This document shows, one piece after another, positions 1 to 9,193 of a stretch of 64,000 nt of DNA. This stretch comes from Winogradskyella wichelsiae (GTDB taxonomy: Bacteria > Bacteroidota > Bacteroidia > Flavobacteriales > Flavobacteriaceae): positions 744,001-808,000 of the forward strand of contig NZ_JABFDJ010000001.1 in the NCBI RefSeq assembly GCF_013403925.1, in the 5' to 3' direction. The notes beneath the pieces were generated by a model, which saw only the letters and a program-made list of their open reading frames with translations, was not told where the DNA came from and searched no databases. Each line of letters starts with the position of its first letter. Within the stretch, counting starts at the first letter, position 1. Made by a program: the position numbers and the translations under genes.

Positions 1-876
1 TAGTTTCTTTTTTAATTCTAAAGTATGAGATCTAATAATAGAACCATAACTCAACTGTAAAAAATTAACATAAGCATAGCCTTCATCACTTACAATTGAA
101 AACACATCGACATTACTAATCTTAGGGTTTACAATGGTAGACTTGGCTTGATAATTTTCTAAAACTTCGAGTTTTTCTTTTATTTTTTGTGCATCTTCAA
201 ATTGCATGGCCTCTGCATGCTGACGCATCTGAATTCGAAATTGTTGTAAAGAATCTTTAAAATTTCCTTTTAAAATTTCTCTTATAGCAATAATATTAGC
301 CTGATATTCTTCTTCTGTTTCATAACCTTCGCAAGGTCCAAGACAATTTCCTAAGTGGTATTCTAAACAAACTTTATATTTTCCTGAATTAATTTTAGAT
401 TCAGACAAATCATAATTACAAGTTCTTAATTGGTACAACCCCTTTATTAAACCTAACAGTGTTTTTACAGTTTTCATGCTGGTGTAAGGTCCAAAATATT
501 CAGAGCCATCTTTTATAACACGTCGTGTTGGAAATACGCGAGGAAAACGTTCTTTCTTAATACAAATCCAAGGATAAGATTTATCATCCTTTAAAAGCAC
601 ATTGTATTTAGGTTTATACTTTTTTATAAGATTATTTTCGAGCAGCAATGCATCGTTTTCAGTGGCTACAACAATATGCTTTACCGAAACAATATTTTTA
701 ACTAAAACGCGTGTTTTACCATAATCGTGATGCTTGTTAAAGTAACTGCTTACCCGTTTTTTTATATCTTTAGCTTTTCCGACGTAAATTAAACGCTCAT
801 CTGCATCAAAATATTGATAGACACCTGGCTGGTGCGGAAGGGTTTTTATTTGTATGTCTAATGGAGATTCTGGCAT
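1..876 (-). CDS. uvrC: UvrABC excinuclease subunit C, N-terminal part (runs off the window)
   Basis: Encodes the first 292 residues of UvrC, the nuclease that makes both incisions in nucleotide excision repair with UvrA and UvrB. The start reads MPESPLDIQ, followed by a GIY-YIG nuclease domain at about residues 12-95 (GVYQYFDADERLIYVGKAKD is visible, with the conserved Tyr, Gly and Lys). A Cys-rich stretch follows around residues 145-185 (CNYDL, CLEYHLGNCLGPC). A UVR-type helical hairpin that contacts UvrB lies around residues 215-255. The RNase H-like second nuclease and the HhH repeats would lie beyond the left edge. The gene is divergent from the RimK operon, with only about 80 bp between the two starts. 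The call is firm; the 3' end cannot be assessed. Confidence 0.95.
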   Translation of the reverse strand, partial: MPESPLDIQIKTLPHQPGVYQYFDADERLIYVGKAKDIKKRVSSYFNKHHDYGKTRVLVKNIVSVKHIVVATENDALLLENNLIKKYKPKYNVLLKDDKSYPWICIKKERFPRVFPTRRVIKDGSEYFGPYTSMKTVKTLLGLIKGLYQLRTCNYDLSESKINSGKYKVCLEYHLGNCLGPCEGYETEEEYQANIIAIREILKGNFKDSLQQFRIQMRQHAEAMQFEDAQKIKEKLEVLENYQAKSTIVNPKISNVDVFSIVSDEGYAYVNFLQLSYGSIIRSHTLELKKKL

Positions 877-955
877 TTAATCAAAGGTAATAATAACTAT
901 GTATATTTAATGCACTTTATGATTACCTTGCGCCTCATTTTTATAAAATTTAAAC

Positions 956-1384
956 ATGACAAAAAAAACCTTAGGCCGTGTTGATAAAGTCGATTTCCCC
1001 GAATTAAAACTCAACACAATCGATGTTAAAATAGATACAGGCGCTTATACATCTGCCATTCATTGCTCTAAAGTTAGAGAACAGGATGGTAAACTTTACT
1101 GTATTTTTGAGAGTAAAGGACATCCTAATTTTAAAAGTGACGAAGTTGTTTTTGACACTTATACCTATACCGATGTTAAAAGCAGTAACGGTTGTAAAGA
1201 AAACCGTTATAAAATAAAAACAACTGTAATATTCTTTGGAAAAAAGTATAAGATTAACCTAACTTTAAGCACTAGAGCTGACATGAAATTCCCAGTGCTT
1301 ATCGGTCGTCAGTTCTTAAAACATAAATATTTGGTCGATGTCGACCTAGAAAACGAATCTTTTAAACAAACCCTAATTAAATGA
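956..1384 (+). CDS. RimB-like retropepsin-type protease (Zn_protease family, PF05618)
   Basis: A 142-residue protein of the family long labelled ATP-dependent zinc protease. Near the N-terminus (about residues 26-36) it has [11 protein letters not shown], the DTG[AS] signature of single-domain retropepsins, and later [17 protein letters not shown], which matches the hydrophobic-hydrophobic-Gly element of that fold. In Pseudomonas a relative, RimB, is encoded with RimK and trims the glutamate tails RimK adds to ribosomal protein S6; that role is inferred here from sequence and position. The stop overlaps the rimK start (ATGA), so translation is probably coupled. An aspartic-protease mechanism is more likely than a metal-dependent one, because no HExxH-like motif is seen. 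Confidence 0.85.
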   Translation: MTKKTLGRVDKVDFPELKLNTIDVKIDTGAYTSAIHCSKVREQDGKLYCIFESKGHPNFKSDEVVFDTYTYTDVKSSNGCKENRYKIKTTVIFFGKKYKINLTLSTRADMKFPVLIGRQFLKHKYLVDVDLENESFKQTLIK

Positions 1385-2256
1385 ACATAGTAATTCTTTC
1401 GCGAAATGCAGAACTCTATTCTACCCAACGATTAATCGAAGAAGGCGAAAAGAGAGGTCATAAAATTGAAATTATTGATCCTTTAAAATGCGACATTATT
1501 ATAGAAAAGGAAAAACCAACCATTTATTATAAAGATCGTTACTTAGATTATGTTGATGCTATTATTCCTAGAATTGGAGCGTCAATAACTTTTTACGGTT
1601 GTGCTGTAGTAAGACAGTTTGAAGAAATGGGTGTTTTTACTATTGCGGCATCTGATGCTATTACGCGATCTCGTGATAAATTAAGAAGTTTGCAACGTTT
1701 AAGTAAAGCAGGTATTGGGATGCCAAAAACAGTTTTTACTAACTATTCTAGAGATGTTGAAGAAGTTATTAATTACGTTGGTGGAACTCCTGTTATTATC
1801 AAATTATTAGAAGGTACACAAGGGCTTGGTGTTGTTTTAGCTGAAACTAAAAACGCGGCAGAATCTGTATTAGAAGCCTTTAATGGTTTGCAAGCCAGAG
1901 TTATTGTACAAGAGTTTATTAAGGAGGCTAAAGGTGCCGATTTAAGAGCTTTAGTTGTAGACGGGCAAGTTGTTGGTGCTATGAAACGCCAAGGTAAAGA
2001 AGGCGAATTTAGATCTAATTTACATCGTGGTGGTTCTGCCAATATTATAAAATTAGATGAAGATGAACTGAAGTTAGCTATGAATGCCGCTAAAGTTTTA
2101 AAACTACCTGTTTGTGGTGTAGATATGCTACAATCTTCACGTGGTCCTTTATTATTAGAAGTAAATTCTACTCCTGGTTTAGAGGGTATTGAAGGTGCAA
2201 CACATAAAAATATAGCTAAAGCAATTATTACATTTATTGAGCGTAATAGGAAATAA
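1381..2256 (+). CDS. rimK: Ribosomal protein S6 L-glutamate ligase RimK (ATP-grasp)
   Basis: A 291-residue ATP-grasp ligase of the usual RimK length. RimK adds glutamate residues to the C-terminus of ribosomal protein S6 using ATP. The N-terminal substrate domain covers about residues 1-95 ([20 protein letters not shown]). The ATP-grasp fold follows, with [11 protein letters not shown] at about residues 98-108, a glycine-rich loop [10 protein letters not shown] near residues 143-152, [11 protein letters not shown] near 187-197, and the metal-binding end [10 protein letters not shown]...[14 protein letters not shown] near 240-270. Glu and Asn of EVNSTPG are the expected Mg2+ ligands. It is the second gene of a four-gene operon and overlaps the protease gene by 4 bp. 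Some homologues modify other substrates, so the S6 target is likely rather than shown. Confidence 0.92.
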   Translation: MNIVILSRNAELYSTQRLIEEGEKRGHKIEIIDPLKCDIIIEKEKPTIYYKDRYLDYVDAIIPRIGASITFYGCAVVRQFEEMGVFTIAASDAITRSRDKLRSLQRLSKAGIGMPKTVFTNYSRDVEEVINYVGGTPVIIKLLEGTQGLGVVLAETKNAAESVLEAFNGLQARVIVQEFIKEAKGADLRALVVDGQVVGAMKRQGKEGEFRSNLHRGGSANIIKLDEDELKLAMNAAKVLKLPVCGVDMLQSSRGPLLLEVNSTPGLEGIEGATHKNIAKAIITFIERNRK

Positions 2257-2281
2257 CGTCCACAGGACATAAAGTATTTAC

Positions 2282-3250
2282 ATGAACGAACCAGATATAT
2301 TACGAATTTTAGGAAAAAATGTAGGTTTAGGGCAAAGTGCTAAAGTAAGTTTTAATGTCGCAAAATTGCATACTCAAAACACTATTGATGTTCCGGTAAT
2401 TATTGAACGTTCTAAAAAACCAGGTCCTGTTATTTTAATTTCAGCTGGAATCCATGGAGATGAAATAAATGGTGTAGAAATTGTGCGCCAAATTATTTCT
2501 AAAGGAATCAACAAACCAAAACGAGGAACTATAATTTGTATTCCAGTAATTAACGTTTTTGGCTTTATTCATCTCGACAGGGAATTTCCTGATGGTCGCG
2601 ACCTCAATCGTGTTTTTCCGGGGACTAGCGGTGGCTCGCTAGCAAGCAGAGTTGCTTTTAAATTAGTAACCGAAATTTTACCGCACATAGACCTTGTTTT
2701 AGATTTCCATACGGGTGGAGCAGACCGATTTAATTCGGCGCAAATACGAATCATAAAAGATAACGATCGACTAGAAGAATTGGCTAATGTTTTTGGTGCT
2801 CCTTTTGTTTTATATTCTAAAAACATTAGCAAATCTTTTAGAACAACGTGCCAAAAATCAGGAATTCCTATTCTTCTTTTTGAAGGTGGAAAATCATCAA
2901 ACATTGATAATACCATTACCAATTCTGGTGTTAACGGCATTAAACGTGTTTTAAATCATCTTAATATGCTAAGTCGAAATTTTAAAGTTTCTGACCCAAA
3001 AAAACCTTGTATATACGTCCTAAATAGTAAATGGATACGAGCGCATTATTCAGGTATGTTTAAAGCTATTGTAACTATAAATTCTGAGGTTAAAAAAGGT
3101 GATATCTTAGGAAATATTACGGACCCATATGGTAGTTTTAATTACTTTGTAAAAGCACCAAACGATGGTTACGTTTTTAATATTAACGAATCTCCAATTA
3201 TATACCAAGGAGATGCTATTTTTCATATTTCGACAAAAGTTAGAGCATGA
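2282..3250 (+). CDS. Succinylglutamate desuccinylase / aspartoacylase family metallo-hydrolase (M14-like)
   Basis: A 322-residue member of the AstE/AspA group of zinc-dependent hydrolases, which cleave N-acyl amino acids or C-terminal residues. The zinc ligands are visible: SAGIHGDEINGVEIV (His and Glu) near residues 55-68 and LDFHTGG (His) near 140. A candidate catalytic Glu lies in LLFEGGKSSN near residue 200. The C-terminal beta domain reads like the usual biotinyl-lipoyl-like cap (GMFKAIV...VKKGDILGNITDPYG...APNDGYVF). The gene starts 25 bp after rimK and its stop overlaps the next start. The substrate is unknown. Its position beside a glutamate ligase and a protease suggests a link to glutamate tails or glutamyl peptides, but that is inference. 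Confidence 0.85.
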   Translation: MNEPDILRILGKNVGLGQSAKVSFNVAKLHTQNTIDVPVIIERSKKPGPVILISAGIHGDEINGVEIVRQIISKGINKPKRGTIICIPVINVFGFIHLDREFPDGRDLNRVFPGTSGGSLASRVAFKLVTEILPHIDLVLDFHTGGADRFNSAQIRIIKDNDRLEELANVFGAPFVLYSKNISKSFRTTCQKSGIPILLFEGGKSSNIDNTITNSGVNGIKRVLNHLNMLSRNFKVSDPKKPCIYVLNSKWIRAHYSGMFKAIVTINSEVKKGDILGNITDPYGSFNYFVKAPNDGYVFNINESPIIYQGDAIFHISTKVRA

Positions 3251-3810
3251 AAAAATCAGAACTTCGTAAAAAATATAAACAGTTAAGAAAAGAGCTAACT
3301 GAAAATAAAGTAGAAGATTTTAGTCTTGAAATCGCTAATCAATTATTAAAATTAGACATCTGGAATAAAACCTTTTTTCATCTCTTTTTAACTATTGAAG
3401 AACAAAAGGAAATTAACACCGATTACATTTTAAACATTCTTTCTGGGAAGGATAAGAATATCATTATCTCTAAAAGTAATTTTGAAGATTATTCCATGAC
3501 GCACTACCTGCTTATGGATAACACCAGAATTAAAAAGAATAAATACAACATTCCAGAACCAGTTGAGGGCATAGAAATTCCATCATCGCAATTAGAAGTG
3601 GTTTTTATACCGCTTTTAGCTTTTGATAAAACAGGACAAAGAATTGGTTATGGAAAAGGGTTTTACGATCGCTTTTTAGCCAATTGCAAACCAGAAACTT
3701 TAAAAATCGGCCTGTCTTTTTTTGATGTTGAAAATGAAACGTTTGAGGCTTTAGAAAACGATATTAAATTGGATTATTGTGTAACTCCAAATCAGGTGTT
3801 TCAATTTTAG
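3247..3810 (+). CDS. 5-formyltetrahydrofolate cyclo-ligase
   Basis: A 187-residue cytosolic enzyme that converts 5-formyl-THF to 5,10-methenyl-THF with ATP, returning a folate dead-end to one-carbon metabolism. The family signature is present near the C-terminus: PLLAFDKTGQRIGYGKGFYD, with the G-Y-G-K-G-x-Y-D-R loop that binds ATP phosphates. The N-terminal KSELRKKYKQLRKEL is a typical basic start. It overlaps the upstream hydrolase stop by 4 bp (ATGA), so it closes the rimK operon. Its last 47 bp overlap the end of lspA on the opposite strand, so the two transcripts converge and share sequence. The call is firm. Confidence 0.93.
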   Translation: MKKSELRKKYKQLRKELTENKVEDFSLEIANQLLKLDIWNKTFFHLFLTIEEQKEINTDYILNILSGKDKNIIISKSNFEDYSMTHYLLMDNTRIKKNKYNIPEPVEGIEIPSSQLEVVFIPLLAFDKTGQRIGYGKGFYDRFLANCKPETLKIGLSFFDVENETFEALENDIKLDYCVTPNQVFQF

Positions 3811-4429
3811 CAGGTTCTTCAAATGCTTTCTTATTAAACACAATTAAAATGCCTATTCCTGTACTAATGGCCATATCGGCAACATTAAAAACAGGATCGA
3901 AAAAAGAAAAATACTTACCGCCAATTAAGGGCAAATTATCTGGCATTACACCACTCCAAATAGGAAAATATAACATATCTACCACATTACCATGAAAAAC
4001 ACCAGCATAACCACCGTTTTCAGGTAAAAATGTGGCCACTTGCATTATACTGTCATTGAATAAAACACCGTAAAAAACAGAATCTATAATATTACCTAAA
4101 GCTCCTGCAAAAATGATTGAAATAGCAAACACCAAGGTTTTAGATTTCTTTTGCTTAGTAACATTTACCAACCAAAACCCAATACCTGTAACAGCGACAA
4201 TTCTAAATAATGTTAAAAACAATTTTGCTGATCTATCGGAAATTAAAGTGGTAAAATCACTCAATTTGGTTCCCCAAGCCATGCCGTCGTTTTCGATAAA
4301 AGCAATTTTAAACCAAGAAAAAACAGTAACATCTTCACCTAACTGAAAATGAGTTTTTATATAAATTTTACTGATTTGGTCTATCAATAAAATTAAAATA
4401 ACGACAAATGAGGCTTTCTTTAAAGACAT
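3764..4429 (-). CDS. lspA: Lipoprotein signal peptidase LspA (signal peptidase II)
   Basis: A 221-residue inner-membrane aspartic protease that removes the signal peptide from diacylglyceryl-prolipoproteins. Four hydrophobic segments are visible. The catalytic aspartates are in GALGNIIDSVFYG (about residue 115) and in FNVADMAISTG near residue 183. It is longer than the roughly 160-residue proteobacterial enzyme because of an extra periplasmic stretch between the two catalytic segments and a polar C-terminal tail, as is usual in Bacteroidota. It follows the ileS-traR-exported protein genes on the same strand, an arrangement common in this family. Its 3' end overlaps the convergent cyclo-ligase gene by 47 bp. 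Confidence 0.93.
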   Translation of the reverse strand: MSLKKASFVVILILLIDQISKIYIKTHFQLGEDVTVFSWFKIAFIENDGMAWGTKLSDFTTLISDRSAKLFLTLFRIVAVTGIGFWLVNVTKQKKSKTLVFAISIIFAGALGNIIDSVFYGVLFNDSIMQVATFLPENGGYAGVFHGNVVDMLYFPIWSGVMPDNLPLIGGKYFSFFDPVFNVADMAISTGIGILIVFNKKAFEEPAKIETPDLELHNNPI

Positions 4430-4456
4430 GCAATGATTTTAAGTAAAAATAAAGGA

Positions 4457-5122
4457 TTAATTGGGCTTTGCAACTGTAATATTTCCTTTAATAGATTTTA
4501 ACTTCCATATAGAATCTGAATTAAAAAGCGCATCTATAGAAATTTCACCATGATTAGAATCCGCCTCAAAAACCCCTTCTGCAATAACGTCAATATCCCC
4601 TTCTATTGTATTAATTGTAGCGATATTAGATTTACCCTTCATATTACATTTTCCGCTTAACAATTCAATATAAAGCGATTTAAAATCCCCTTCTAAATCT
4701 ACCGAACCAATATCACTTATAATATTTACAGCTAATTTTTCTGGAATTACCAACTGTAAAGTTGCTGCTATAATCTTATGTGCACTTCGTTTATTATCTG
4801 GAATATCAAATAACGACACATGTTCTAAACTTAAATAAAGTGTATGATTCTCTTCTTCTAAAACGATCTGAAAATCATTTTGATATTCGCCATCTAAAGT
4901 AGAAATTACACTAATATGATTTGTTTTTAATGTTGAAACCGAAATATTAAAAATCTGATCTCCGTTAATGGTAATCGTTTCTATTTGCGCGGCTGACAAT
5001 TGTTTTTCAAGCGTATTTTGAGCTGATGAAATAAGCACCGAAAAAAAGAGCACTATTATAAAACATAAAGACCTTACCGATTGTAAAAATCGGTAAGGTC
5101 TTTTATTATAGACTAAAGCCAT
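4457..5122 (-). CDS. Small exported protein with beta-repeat (DUF4097-like) body; start uncertain
   Basis: The open frame runs from 5164 (235 residues); I place the start at the internal Met at 5122 (MALVYNKRPYRF). A signal peptide core, LCFIIVLFFSVLISSAQ, is followed by about 185 residues of short beta-prone repeats (IKGNITV, IEGDIDVIAEG, HGEISIDALF), as in DUF4097-type adhesin-like folds. Function is unknown. The oddity is the N-terminus: codons about 21-33 of the long form are a perfect 16-bp hairpin (5067-5103) that also looks like a terminator for ileS-traR. Either the true start is a GTG at 5053, leaving a very short signal peptide, or the hairpin really encodes the basic n-region. The gene lies between traR and lspA, so it may be co-transcribed with lspA. 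Confidence 0.7.
   Translation of the reverse strand: MALVYNKRPYRFLQSVRSLCFIIVLFFSVLISSAQNTLEKQLSAAQIETITINGDQIFNISVSTLKTNHISVISTLDGEYQNDFQIVLEEENHTLYLSLEHVSLFDIPDNKRSAHKIIAATLQLVIPEKLAVNIISDIGSVDLEGDFKSLYIELLSGKCNMKGKSNIATINTIEGDIDVIAEGVFEADSNHGEISIDALFNSDSIWKLKSIKGNITVAKPN
5067..5103. terminator. Perfect 16-bp hairpin with flanking T-run, inside the predicted 5' end of the exported-protein gene
   Basis: AAAGACCTTACCGATT at 5067-5082 is repeated exactly inverted at 5088-5103 with a 5-base loop. The plus-strand side is followed by TTTATTAT; on the minus strand it is followed by TATGTTTTAT. It lies about 100 bp after the traR stop and so could end the ileS-traR transcript. It shares its AGACCT ends with hairpins at 42462-42502 and 50177-50226. 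Confidence 0.6.
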
Positions 5123-5205
5123 AAAAATATAACCTAAAGGTTTTATGATTTTAGTGGAATTCAAAATACAATCTCAATTAATAAGATTTCTGTTTTTACA
5201 GAAAT

Positions 5206-5586
5206 TTATTGCATATTCTTTGCCTCAATGCTTAACGTGGCATGTGGCACTAACTTTAAACGCTCTTTGTTAATCAGTTTTCCTGTAACACGACAAATAC
5301 CAAACGTTTTATTTTCGATACGGATAATCGCATTTTTTAAATCGCGAATAAATTTCTCTTGACGAATTGCCAATGCTGAGTTAGATTCCTTACTCATCGT
5401 TGCACTTCCTTCTTCAAATGCTTTAAATGTAGGTGATGTATCATCAGTCCCATTATCAAAATCATTCATATAAGCACTCTTAATAAGTTGTAAGTCGTGC
5501 TCTGCTTTTTTAATTTTATCTTGAAGTATTAATCTAAATTCTTCTAAATCTTTATCAGCGTATCTAATTTTAGTTTCTGTAGCCAT
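5206..5586 (-). CDS. TraR/DksA-family protein with degenerate zinc finger
   Basis: A 126-residue protein with a coiled-coil N-terminus (DLEEFRLILQDKIKKAEHDL, then a second helix SALAIRQEKFIRDLKNAIIR) and a DksA-like C-terminus (GICRVTGKLINKERLKLVPH). DksA-type proteins enter the RNA polymerase secondary channel and alter promoter response. The classical C4 finger has two CxxC pairs. Here only the first Cys (CRVTGK) is obvious and a His (VPHAT) stands near where the third ligand would be, so zinc binding is doubtful; this degenerate form is familiar in flavobacteria. The gene follows ileS by 4 bp and is clearly co-transcribed with it. Whether it binds RNA polymerase is not shown by the sequence. 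Confidence 0.85.
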   Translation of the reverse strand: MATETKIRYADKDLEEFRLILQDKIKKAEHDLQLIKSAYMNDFDNGTDDTSPTFKAFEEGSATMSKESNSALAIRQEKFIRDLKNAIIRIENKTFGICRVTGKLINKERLKLVPHATLSIEAKNMQ

Positions 5587-5590
5587 AGTC

Positions 5591-8500
5591 TTAATGTTTT
5601 TTAATAAACAATTTGGTATTTACGTCATCAAATACAATTTCTATACCATTGTTTAAAGTGTCCATAATTTGTAAATCTTCTGTTAATGTTTCAGATTTAA
5701 TATACGCTTCATTTGAAGATATGGCCTTAACGATTTGGTCATCTTTCAGAATTTGTACGTCAATTCTGTCAGTAAGCTCAAATCCTGAGTCTTTTCGCAT
5801 ATTTTGAATACGGTTTACTAACTCCCTAGCAATTCCTTCTTCACGTAAATCTTCATTGATAGTAACGTCTAAAGCCACTGTTAAAGCGCCTTCATTAGCT
5901 ACTAGCCATCCTTCAATGTCTTGCGATGTAATCTCCACATCATCAAGTCCCAAAGTAATATTTTTTCCGTTAATCTCAACGTCTATAGTTCCATTTTGCT
6001 CAATATTCTTAATATCATCAGCACTAAAACCTCTTACTACATTAGCAATCAGCTTCATATCCTTACCAAATTTAGGACCTAAAGTCTTAAAATTAGGTTT
6101 TATCTGCTTCACTAAGATATCAGAAGCATCTTCTAAAAGTTCTATTTCTTTAATGTTAACTTCATGTTTAATTAACTCAGAAACAGCTTCGATCTCTTCT
6201 TTTTGTTGTTGATTCTGAATAGGAATCATTATTTTTTGAAGTGGCTGACGTACCTTAATTTTTTCCTTAGCTCTTAATGATAATACTAATGAACAAATAG
6301 TTTGAGCACTATACATTTTACGCTCTAAAACAGCATCAATAACATTGGTATCTGCCACTGGGAAATCTGCTAAATGCACACTTTCAAAAGTTTCTTTTTT
6401 AGTCACAGCATTTAAATCTAAATACAAACGATCCATAAAGAATGGTGCAATTGGCGCTCCAAGCTTAGCGATGGTTTCCATACATGTATAAAGTGTTTGG
6501 TATGCCGAAATTTTATCAGTTTGGTAATCCCCTTTCCAAAAACGTCTTCTACTTAAACGCACGTACCAGTTACTTAAATGATCTTGTGTAAAGTCTGAAA
6601 TTGCTCGTGCTGCTTTTGTTGGCTCATATTCTGCATAGTATTGATCTACACGTTGAATTAATGTGTTTAATTCTGAAAGTACCCAACGGTCAATTTCTGG
6701 ACGTTCCTCTAAAGGAAGATCTGCTTCACTATAATTAAAACCATCAATATTGGTATATAATGTGAAGAATGAATACGTATTATAAAGTGTTCCGAAAAAC
6801 TTACGACTCACCTCAGCAATACCTTCGCTATCAAATTTTAAGTTATCCCAAGGATTAGCATTACTAATCATGTACCAACGTGTGGCATCTGCCCCGTATT
6901 TAGATAAGGTTTCAAAAGGGTCTACGGCGTTACCTAAACGCTTAGACATCTTTTGGCCATTCTTATCTAAAACCAATCCATTAGACACAACGTTTTTATA
7001 GGCTACAGAATCGAAAACCATAGTTCCTATAGCATGAAGCGTATAGAACCATCCACGTGTTTGATCTACACCTTCAGCAATAAAGTCTGCCGGAAATGCT
7101 TCTTTATTATCAATTAAGTTTTTATTTTCAAAAGGATAATGCCATTGTGCATAAGGCATAGAACCAGAATCGAACCAAACATCAATTAAATCACTTTCAC
7201 GATTCATCGGTTGACCTGATGCTGAAACTAAAACAATTTTATCAACTACATTTTTATGCAGATCGATAGTTTCGTAATTCGCTTCTGACATGTTACCGAC
7301 TTCAAATTCAGCAAATATATCTTCAGACATTACACCTGCTTCTACAGATTTTGCTATTTCAGATTTTAATTCTGCAACAGAACCAATACAAATTTGTTCT
7401 TTTCCGTCTTCTGTTCTCCAGATTGGTAATGGAATTCCCCAAAAACGAGATCGCGATAAATTCCAGTCGTTTGCGTTTGCTAACCAGTTTCCAAAACGTC
7501 CTTCACCAGTTGATTTTGGCTTCCAGTTAATAGACGTATTTAACTCGTGCATTCTCCCTTTAACGTCGGTAACTTTAATAAACCAAGAATCTAACGGATA
7601 GTATAAAATTGGTTTATCGGTTCTCCAACAATTTGGGTAACTGTGCTTATATTTTTCGACTTTAAAAGCCTTATTTTCTGTTTTTAATTGAATAGCAAGC
7701 TCTACATCTACAGAACGTTCTGGTGCTTCACCATCATCATAATATTCGTTCTTTACATATTTACCTGCATATTCAGCCATTTCTGGTCTAAACTTTCCTT
7801 GTAAATCTACTAATGGCACTAAATTACCATTATCATCTTTTACTAAAAGTGGTGGAATTTCTGGTGAGGCTTGTTTGGCAACCAAGGCATCATCGGCTCC
7901 AAATGTTGGTGCTGTATGTACGATACCTGTACCGTCTTCAACCGTTACGAAATCTCCAGAGATGATTCTAAAAGCATTTTCAGGATTATCGTTTGGTAAT
8001 GCGTATGGCAATAATTGCTCGTAAGTGATACCTACTAAATCTTTTCCAACGAATTCTTTAACCACATAAAAAGGAATTTTTTTATCACCTTCTTTATAGT
8101 CTATTAATTCTGGTTTAGTTTCAACGCGTTTAAATTTACCATCAAATTGTTTGTTGACTAAGTTCTTAGCCAAAACCACATTCATAGGTTTAAATGTGTA
8201 TTGATTGTAAGTTTCAACTAAAACATAGTCTATTTTAGGTCCAACCGTTAATGCGGTGTTACTAGGAAGCGTCCACGGTGTTGTTGTCCATGCTAAAAAG
8301 AAAATATCACCTTCATTCTGAAGAAATTCTGGCAAGGATTCTGCATTGGCTTTAAACTGAGCAACAATAGTAGTATCGGTAACATCTTGGTAAGTTCCTG
8401 GCTGATTCAATTCGTGTGAACTTAAACCTGTCCCTGCCTTAGGTGAATACGGCTGAATGGTATACCCTTTATATATTAAGTTTTTTTCGTAAATCTGTTT

Positions 8501-8995
8501 GAGCAACCACCATACACTTTCCATGTATTTAGATTTGTAGGTAATGTACGGATCGTCCATATCTACCCAATAACCCATTTTTTTGGTAAGGTCGTTCCAA
8601 GTATCCGTATAACGCATTACGGTTTTTTTACACGCTTCGTTGTAATCTTCAACCGTAATCTTTTTACCAATGTCTTCTTTGGTAATACCAAGTTCCTTTT
8701 CTACACCAAGCTCTACGGGTAAACCATGTGTATCCCAACCTGCTTTACGTTTAACTTGAAAACCTTTCATGGTTTTATAACGTGGAAAAATATCTTTAAT
8801 CGCACGTGCTAAAACGTGGTGTACACCAGGCAAACCGTTTGCTGAAGGAGGTCCTTCAAAAAAAACAAAAGGTGGTTTTCCTTCTCTTGTGGTTACACTT
8901 TTATCGAAGATATCGTTAGCTTCCCAATAGTTACCGATTTCATCTGCAACGTTTGGCAAGTTAAGTCCTTTGTATTCAGGGAACTTTGTGCTCAT
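5591..8995 (-). CDS. ileS: Isoleucyl-tRNA synthetase
   Basis: A 1,134-residue class Ia aminoacyl-tRNA synthetase that charges tRNA-Ile. The first signature sits in FEGPPSANGLPGVHHVLARA (residues about 47-66), where the HIGH box reads GVHH, as in many eukaryotic-type and Bacteroidota enzymes. The second, GQKMSKRLGN, is near residue 680. Between them is the CP1 editing domain (LAWTTTPWTLPSNTALTVGP), and the C-terminus carries the tRNA anticodon-binding helices and a DUF5915-like tail (VEINGKNITLGLDDVEI). The length and GVHH form fit the IleRS2 type, which is often less sensitive to mupirocin; this last point is family knowledge, not seen here. It leads an operon with the TraR/DksA-like gene. 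Confidence 0.97.
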   Translation of the reverse strand: MSTKFPEYKGLNLPNVADEIGNYWEANDIFDKSVTTREGKPPFVFFEGPPSANGLPGVHHVLARAIKDIFPRYKTMKGFQVKRKAGWDTHGLPVELGVEKELGITKEDIGKKITVEDYNEACKKTVMRYTDTWNDLTKKMGYWVDMDDPYITYKSKYMESVWWLLKQIYEKNLIYKGYTIQPYSPKAGTGLSSHELNQPGTYQDVTDTTIVAQFKANAESLPEFLQNEGDIFFLAWTTTPWTLPSNTALTVGPKIDYVLVETYNQYTFKPMNVVLAKNLVNKQFDGKFKRVETKPELIDYKEGDKKIPFYVVKEFVGKDLVGITYEQLLPYALPNDNPENAFRIISGDFVTVEDGTGIVHTAPTFGADDALVAKQASPEIPPLLVKDDNGNLVPLVDLQGKFRPEMAEYAGKYVKNEYYDDGEAPERSVDVELAIQLKTENKAFKVEKYKHSYPNCWRTDKPILYYPLDSWFIKVTDVKGRMHELNTSINWKPKSTGEGRFGNWLANANDWNLSRSRFWGIPLPIWRTEDGKEQICIGSVAELKSEIAKSVEAGVMSEDIFAEFEVGNMSEANYETIDLHKNVVDKIVLVSASGQPMNRESDLIDVWFDSGSMPYAQWHYPFENKNLIDNKEAFPADFIAEGVDQTRGWFYTLHAIGTMVFDSVAYKNVVSNGLVLDKNGQKMSKRLGNAVDPFETLSKYGADATRWYMISNANPWDNLKFDSEGIAEVSRKFFGTLYNTYSFFTLYTNIDGFNYSEADLPLEERPEIDRWVLSELNTLIQRVDQYYAEYEPTKAARAISDFTQDHLSNWYVRLSRRRFWKGDYQTDKISAYQTLYTCMETIAKLGAPIAPFFMDRLYLDLNAVTKKETFESVHLADFPVADTNVIDAVLERKMYSAQTICSLVLSLRAKEKIKVRQPLQKIMIPIQNQQQKEEIEAVSELIKHEVNIKEIELLEDASDILVKQIKPNFKTLGPKFGKDMKLIANVVRGFSADDIKNIEQNGTIDVEINGKNITLGLDDVEITSQDIEGWLVANEGALTVALDVTINEDLREEGIARELVNRIQNMRKDSGFELTDRIDVQILKDDQIVKAISSNEAYIKSETLTEDLQIMDTLNNGIEIVFDDVNTKLFIKKH

Positions 8996-9122
8996 TATTC
9001 TGTTTTATTTTCGAGGTGCGAAATTACAGAATTTTAGGGAAATAGTTAAACGTTTTATAGGCTATGTATAGAATGAAAAAAAAATCCTTTTCAGACTTAA
9101 AATATCTGTAGAATAATTGTAA

Positions 9123-9164
9123 AAAAAGAAGGGTAAGAAAAAAATTCCTTACCCCCTCTTTTTT
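9123..9164. terminator. Rho-independent terminator, possibly bidirectional
   Basis: An A-rich arm ending in GGGTAAG (9131-9137) faces CTTACCC (9148-9154), followed by a T-rich stretch to 9164 and preceded by a matching A-run. It lies 3' of the large T9SS gene on the minus strand and would separate it from ileS. Confidence 0.75.
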
Positions 9165-9193
9165 AAAGCTATAAACATATGATTTATTAAAGA

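Noticed and set aside
1773-2270. 165-codon frame on the minus strand within rimK
   Set aside because: Shadow of rimK; it has no family resemblance, and rimK is fully supported.
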